This document shows positions 60,039 through 64,000 of a stretch of DNA of 64,000 bases, in pieces. Below the pieces are notes generated by a model that was given only the letters and a program-made list of their open reading frames with translations, made no database searches and was not told the origin of the DNA. A program made the translations under genes and the position numbers. Source of the stretch: Alphaproteobacteria bacterium (lineage in GTDB: Bacteria; Pseudomonadota; Alphaproteobacteria; Rhodobacterales; Rhodobacteraceae); the NCBI GenBank assembly GCA_003331935.1, contig QOQE01000008.1, positions 1-64,000 on the forward strand, given 5' to 3'. Position 1 is the first letter of the stretch; each line of letters begins with the position of its first letter.

Positions 60039-61547
60039 CTAATCTCCAAAAAAGTGTATTGAGTCTTGCGCAGCTTTTAGCAAGGCTTTAGATTTATTAA
60101 CTGTTTCTTGAAACTCTGTTTCTGCGTCGCTATCAAACACTACGCCGCCTCCAGCCTGTAAATACAAATTCTGGTCTTTGAGTATAGCGGTTCTTATAGC
60201 TATACAAAAATCCATATGGCCTGACGTTCCAAAATAACCAACTCCTCCTCCAAATATACCTCTTTTTTCTCTTTCTAATTCATCAATTATTTCCATAGCT
60301 CTAATTTTTGGAGCTCCCGAAACCGTTCCGGCCGGCAAACCCGACAGTAGGGCAGTTACATTATTTATACCTTTAGAGAGTTTGCCTTTTACGTTCGAAA
60401 CGATGTGCATGACGTGACTGTATCTTTCAATAACAAAACTTTCTGTAATTTTTACTGATCCTACTTCAGATACCCTACCTATATCATTTCGTCCTAGGTC
60501 TAGAAGCATCAGGTGTTCTGCAAGCTCTTTTTCGTCATTTAATAGCTCTTTTTCTAGTGCCTTATCTTGTCTTTCATTTAACCCCCTAGGCCTAGTCCCA
60601 GCAATTGGCCTAATTGTAACATCTTCATCATTTTCGACTTTTACAAGGATCTCTGGGCTAGACCCTATTATACTAAAATCGTTAAAATCAAAATAAAACA
60701 TATAGGGAGAGGGATTAGTTCTTCTCAGTGATCTATATAATGAAAAACCTGGCAGCAAATATTTCATTTTCCATCTTTGACTTGGTACTACTTGAAAGAT
60801 ATCCCCACTTTTTATGTAGTTCTTCGCTTTATTAATTATATTTAAGTAGGCAGTTTTTGTGAAGTTAGATACTGGTCTCCCAAGATAAGGTTTAGGTATT
60901 TTCTTTGTCTTTGCTTTTTTTCTGGGTAAGGCAACTTGCATGACTGTCTGCTCAATCAGTTTTACAGAAATATCATAGGTTTCCCTTAAAGGTTGCTTTT
61001 CGTTTGCCCAGGCTGGAGACGCTACAATTAATTCATTTTTTATTGAATCCAATACAATTAGAACAGTCGGTCTAATTAGTCGTATGTCTGGAACACCTAG
61101 AGCATCATTGTTAGTATTGGGTAAATTTTCCATAAGCCTTATTACGTCATAGCTTACATAACCAAATAACCCGGCTACCATCGGAGGAAGTCCCGTGGGA
61201 ATATCTATTTTGCATCTATCTATAGTTTTTTCTAGCTCTACCAAAGATTCAGCATTTAATTTGCGAAATTCCGGCTTTCTTCCTTCCCTTAAGTTCTCCG
61301 CAATTTTACAATTATTTCCTACGCTTTCCCAAATTAGGTCTGGCTTCATTCCTATAATTGAATAACGTGCTTTATTTTCTCCACCTGTTACTGACTCGAG
61401 TAAAAAGCAATTATTTTGGCCACTACAAACTTTTTCAAATATTGAAACAGGAGTTTCTTTATCGGCAATTATTTTTTTAAAAATTAGCTGATTGCATTGA
61501 CCAATTTCTTTGAATTTCTTGAAGCTAGGAAATATCTCATTAATCAT
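60039..61547 (-). CDS. trpE: Anthranilate synthase component I
   Basis: TrpE makes anthranilate from chorismate. The 502-residue protein has the tryptophan-feedback element LLES near the N-terminus, and the catalytic C-terminal half with GSSPEIL, RPIAGTRPRG and a late GGGVVFDS. It starts one base after the ppiD stop, so there is no room for a leader peptide or attenuator directly in front of it. Confidence 0.97.
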   Translation of the reverse strand: MINEIFPSFKKFKEIGQCNQLIFKKIIADKETPVSIFEKVCSGQNNCFLLESVTGGENKARYSIIGMKPDLIWESVGNNCKIAENLREGRKPEFRKLNAESLVELEKTIDRCKIDIPTGLPPMVAGLFGYVSYDVIRLMENLPNTNNDALGVPDIRLIRPTVLIVLDSIKNELIVASPAWANEKQPLRETYDISVKLIEQTVMQVALPRKKAKTKKIPKPYLGRPVSNFTKTAYLNIINKAKNYIKSGDIFQVVPSQRWKMKYLLPGFSLYRSLRRTNPSPYMFYFDFNDFSIIGSSPEILVKVENDEDVTIRPIAGTRPRGLNERQDKALEKELLNDEKELAEHLMLLDLGRNDIGRVSEVGSVKITESFVIERYSHVMHIVSNVKGKLSKGINNVTALLSGLPAGTVSGAPKIRAMEIIDELEREKRGIFGGGVGYFGTSGHMDFCIAIRTAILKDQNLYLQAGGGVVFDSDAETEFQETVNKSKALLKAAQDSIHFFGD

Positions 61548-61548
61548 T

Positions 61549-63441
61549 TCAGCCAGTTCTTCTAAGATTTAATAATGTGCCTTCTATTAACCCTTCATTA
61601 ACTTTTATATCAGTATCCTGCTTTATAAAATTTAAATAATTGTTGATGAAATTTTGCCTTAAGCTTTGTTTGAAAATTTGTTCACGTTGTTTCAACAATG
61701 TTCTTTTTAGTTTTTTGTCTATATCGTTAGGAGTTATGTTTTCAACGAACGCTAAAAAAAGCTTAGAGTTAATATTAAAAAGGATGAATTCTTTTTCCTT
61801 AATAGAAAATATTTTTTCCATATCCTCTTTTGTTACTTGACTGTCGGGATTAAATCTAAAAAGTTTTCTATTTTTAACCTCAACGAAGACCTCCTCACTA
61901 CTATTCATTTCAAATAATTGGTTTAAAAAATTTTCGTTTCCTGGTTTTAATTTTTTATCAAAGTAGGCTTTTGCGCCAATAAGCAAGTTTTCTTTGAGCA
62001 AAAGCTCTTTAATATCTTTAGATGCTTCGGCTAATGTCAAAGCCCTTGATTTTAACTCATTATCTAATTTAACAGCAAGCAAAGAATTATCGCCTAATAA
62101 TACAAATTCAGTGATTTGTTCACTCACGTCATCAAATAATTCTTTTGCATTAGGGTCTTTTTCAAACCTCTCTGGCAATGCATTGTTTTCGATTTCTAAA
62201 ATCTCCAAAGAAAGCGAGAATTTTGGAGCTAAATCTTCTAAGGTCTGCCCCGCAGCAACTTCATTATTTAGATCTTCTAGGAGTTTAAAAATTTCATCTT
62301 TCGCAATTTCAGATGCGAGGAGAGTTCTAATTTCACTCTTAGCATCAGAAAAGGTTATCTGATTTTCTGCATTAATTTCTCTTATTCTGTAAATTGCTAA
62401 ACCTAAATCTGTTTCAAATGGCCCGTAAACCCCAATAGTTTTTTTATCAAATAGTTTTTTGAGGTTAATGTTATTTTTAGACATTGATTTATTAATTGAT
62501 CCCAGTGTAACGTCCTCTATTTTCAAACCTCTAGAAGCAATCTCTTCATCGAATAATTTTGAGTTTTCTTTGATTGCTTGGATACGTTTTTTGCTTTTAT
62601 CTCCTTCATTAGAAAAAGATAAAATATCGATAAGGCGTTTTTCTTCATTTTTAAAGGAAGCTATATTCTCATCATAATATTCTTTGATTAATCTGTTTTC
62701 GATTGTCTGTTCATTAACAAGGTCTGAAAATTTAATGGAAGCAAGTTTCAATTTTTTTATATTAGGAGACTTAAATTGGTCTTTTCTTTTTTCAAAATAT
62801 TTGGAAACATCTATATCACTAGGTTTCTTTGCGACATTCCTAAAAGTGTTCAAGTTGAGCTCTATAAACGAGACATTCCTGCTCTGGAAATAATGCTCTA
62901 TTGATTTCTCAATCATTACAGTATCAATTTTAGAGGGTGCTTGAAAAACGTTGAGAACAAGCTCTCTAACAAGATCATCTTTTAAAGCGCTTTCGAACTC
63001 TTTTATATTCACTCCGGTTGCTGCTACATAGCGCTTATATTTTTCAACATCAAAATTTCCATTTAAATTTTTAAATGATTCAACTGTTTTTATATACTCC
63101 ACAACACTATTATTCTCTCTAGAAATTTCTTCATTTTTAATGAGGTTATCAAAAATCTTTTTTGCAATTAAATCGTTTAATGCTTTGTTTACTAACCCAT
63201 ATTTTTTTGCATCTTCTACGGATAGTGTGACATTGTTTCTCTGAGAGAAATCAAGAATCTCATTTTCTACACTTTTCAAAAATTCATCGACAGTTATTTT
63301 TTCTTTTCCTATTGATGCAATGTTTTGGCCCATAGATCCCAAAATCACGTCTTGAATTCCAAATCCTGCCAGACTTACTATTACTATGGACACCATTATC
63401 CATGCAAAAAATTTGCTTATATTTCTTTTAAGGCTCGCCAC
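61549..63441 (-). CDS. PpiD/SurA-like membrane-anchored peptidyl-prolyl isomerase
   Basis: This is a 630-residue periplasmic folding factor with one N-terminal membrane helix (about residues 10-28), a SurA-like chaperone part and a degenerate parvulin-type domain around residues 235-365. I use GTG at 63441, six bases after GGAG; a TTG at 63456 would add five residues. The position directly upstream of trpE is usual in alphaproteobacteria. Sequence diverges strongly, as in most PpiD proteins. Confidence 0.85.
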   Translation of the reverse strand: MASLKRNISKFFAWIMVSIVIVSLAGFGIQDVILGSMGQNIASIGKEKITVDEFLKSVENEILDFSQRNNVTLSVEDAKKYGLVNKALNDLIAKKIFDNLIKNEEISRENNSVVEYIKTVESFKNLNGNFDVEKYKRYVAATGVNIKEFESALKDDLVRELVLNVFQAPSKIDTVMIEKSIEHYFQSRNVSFIELNLNTFRNVAKKPSDIDVSKYFEKRKDQFKSPNIKKLKLASIKFSDLVNEQTIENRLIKEYYDENIASFKNEEKRLIDILSFSNEGDKSKKRIQAIKENSKLFDEEIASRGLKIEDVTLGSINKSMSKNNINLKKLFDKKTIGVYGPFETDLGLAIYRIREINAENQITFSDAKSEIRTLLASEIAKDEIFKLLEDLNNEVAAGQTLEDLAPKFSLSLEILEIENNALPERFEKDPNAKELFDDVSEQITEFVLLGDNSLLAVKLDNELKSRALTLAEASKDIKELLLKENLLIGAKAYFDKKLKPGNENFLNQLFEMNSSEEVFVEVKNRKLFRFNPDSQVTKEDMEKIFSIKEKEFILFNINSKLFLAFVENITPNDIDKKLKRTLLKQREQIFKQSLRQNFINNYLNFIKQDTDIKVNEGLIEGTLLNLRRTG

Positions 63442-63465
63442 GTTATCTCCAATCAAACATTACTT

Positions 63466-64000
63466 TTATAAACTAAAATTCTTTAGCCTCCTGAACAGTT
63501 CATATATTTCTTCATTTGTAGAATTTGCAAACGCAATTCTAATTGAGCGTCTCTCTTTTATAAAGAGCTTTTTTTTCTTGGGAAAGAACATATCTCCCGG
63601 GATCGTAAGTATGTTTTGATCAGCTAGAAGTTTTTTTGCTACTGATATGGAGTCCAAGTTTGAATTATAACCCAGATAAGCAAAATAACCGCCTATACCT
63701 AATAGTGTCCAATTTGGAAGTAGGCTTACCTCCTTTTCAAAAGTATCTTTAAGTTTTTTGATCTTTAACCTCTCTTTTACAACAAATTCTTGCAAGTTCA
63801 GGAGTCCGAAATATGCAGCTTTTTGTGCTAATCTATTTGGACAAATAGTAGTGGTATCAAGAAATTTTTCAGCTTGCTTTATAAATGACTTAGACGCAAC
63901 CATTAGCCCTACGCGGTGTCCTGTTAACCTATAGACTTTTGAAAAAGAATAAAGTTGGATCAAATGATCATTCCACTTTCCTTTATACAGAATATTACTC
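63466..64000 (-). CDS. Class I/II PLP-dependent aminotransferase, N-terminal part cut by window end
   Basis: The frame is open to the window edge and lacks its N-terminus. The visible 178 codons begin with a segment just before the PLP lysine, which is in YSFSKVYRLTGHRVG (codons near 63910-63950), and include the small C-terminal domain ending RRSIRIAFANS. These are aspartate-aminotransferase-fold features; the substrate is unclear. It precedes ppiD on the same strand by 24 bases. Confidence 0.88.
   Translation of the reverse strand, partial: SNILYKGKWNDHLIQLYSFSKVYRLTGHRVGLMVASKSFIKQAEKFLDTTTICPNRLAQKAAYFGLLNLQEFVVKERLKIKKLKDTFEKEVSLLPNWTLLGIGGYFAYLGYNSNLDSISVAKKLLADQNILTIPGDMFFPKKKKLFIKERRSIRIAFANSTNEEIYELFRRLKNFSL

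Overview
The window is a compact, AT-rich stretch of a free-living alphaproteobacterial chromosome. Genes abut or overlap by a few bases almost everywhere, TTG and GTG starts are frequent, and I see no tRNA, rRNA, insertion sequence, prophage or CRISPR. The alphaproteobacterial call rests on three things. The right half has the typical alphaproteobacterial order rpsB-tsf-pyrH-frr-cdsA-dxr-rseP-bamA-skp-fabZ-lpxA-lpxI-lpxB, followed on the other strand by gltA-gltX-lexA-moeA-moaC-trpC-trpD-trpG-trpE-ppiD. HemB is of the Asp-rich type. LexA boxes are direct repeats of GTTC spaced by 7 bases. The compaction and low G+C suggest a streamlined marine lineage, but I cannot place it more finely from the sequence.

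Layout. 1-2.9 kb: end of an unknown gene, cytochrome c maturation genes ccmF and ccmH, and a small conserved-looking hypothetical. 2.9-9.0 kb: yaaA and mnmA leftward; ligA and recG rightward. 9.0-9.2 kb: a previously easy-to-miss 38-codon membrane microprotein gene behind a triple LexA half-site. 9.2-20.4 kb: a NifU-like scaffold gene, hisI, trmFO, gyrA, ssb, uvrA, coaD, two cyclophilins and tyrS. 20.4-28.6 kb: an alpha/beta hydrolase diverging from a SUF iron-sulfur operon (iscR-type regulator, two cysteine desulfurases, sufB, sufC, sufD and two small polytopic membrane proteins). 28.6-39.7 kb: penicillin-acylase-like protein, 3-hydroxyisobutyrate dehydrogenase family protein, SYLF lipoprotein, hemB, mfd, DUF502 protein and the pseudouridine-degrading pair psuG/psuK. 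39.7-52.5 kb: the translation, phospholipid, isoprenoid, outer-membrane and lipid A operon. 52.5-64 kb: leftward citrate synthase, gltX, lexA, molybdopterin genes, the first tryptophan genes, a PpiD-like chaperone and an aminotransferase cut by the window end.

The most interesting observation is the SOS module. Three perfect GTTC half-sites at exact 11-base steps overlap a strong promoter just ahead of the 38-residue single-pass membrane protein (9084-9200). The window's own lexA carries one box of the same type. This arrangement recalls SOS-induced division inhibitors such as Caulobacter SidA, but the assignment is an inference. Other points worth checking are an rseP that seems to start at ATT, an IscR without its cluster cysteines behind a perfect palindrome, two extra membrane proteins inside the suf operon, a long acidic tail on ribosomal protein S2 with a structured leader, and the absence of uppS, lpxD and comEC from their usual positions.
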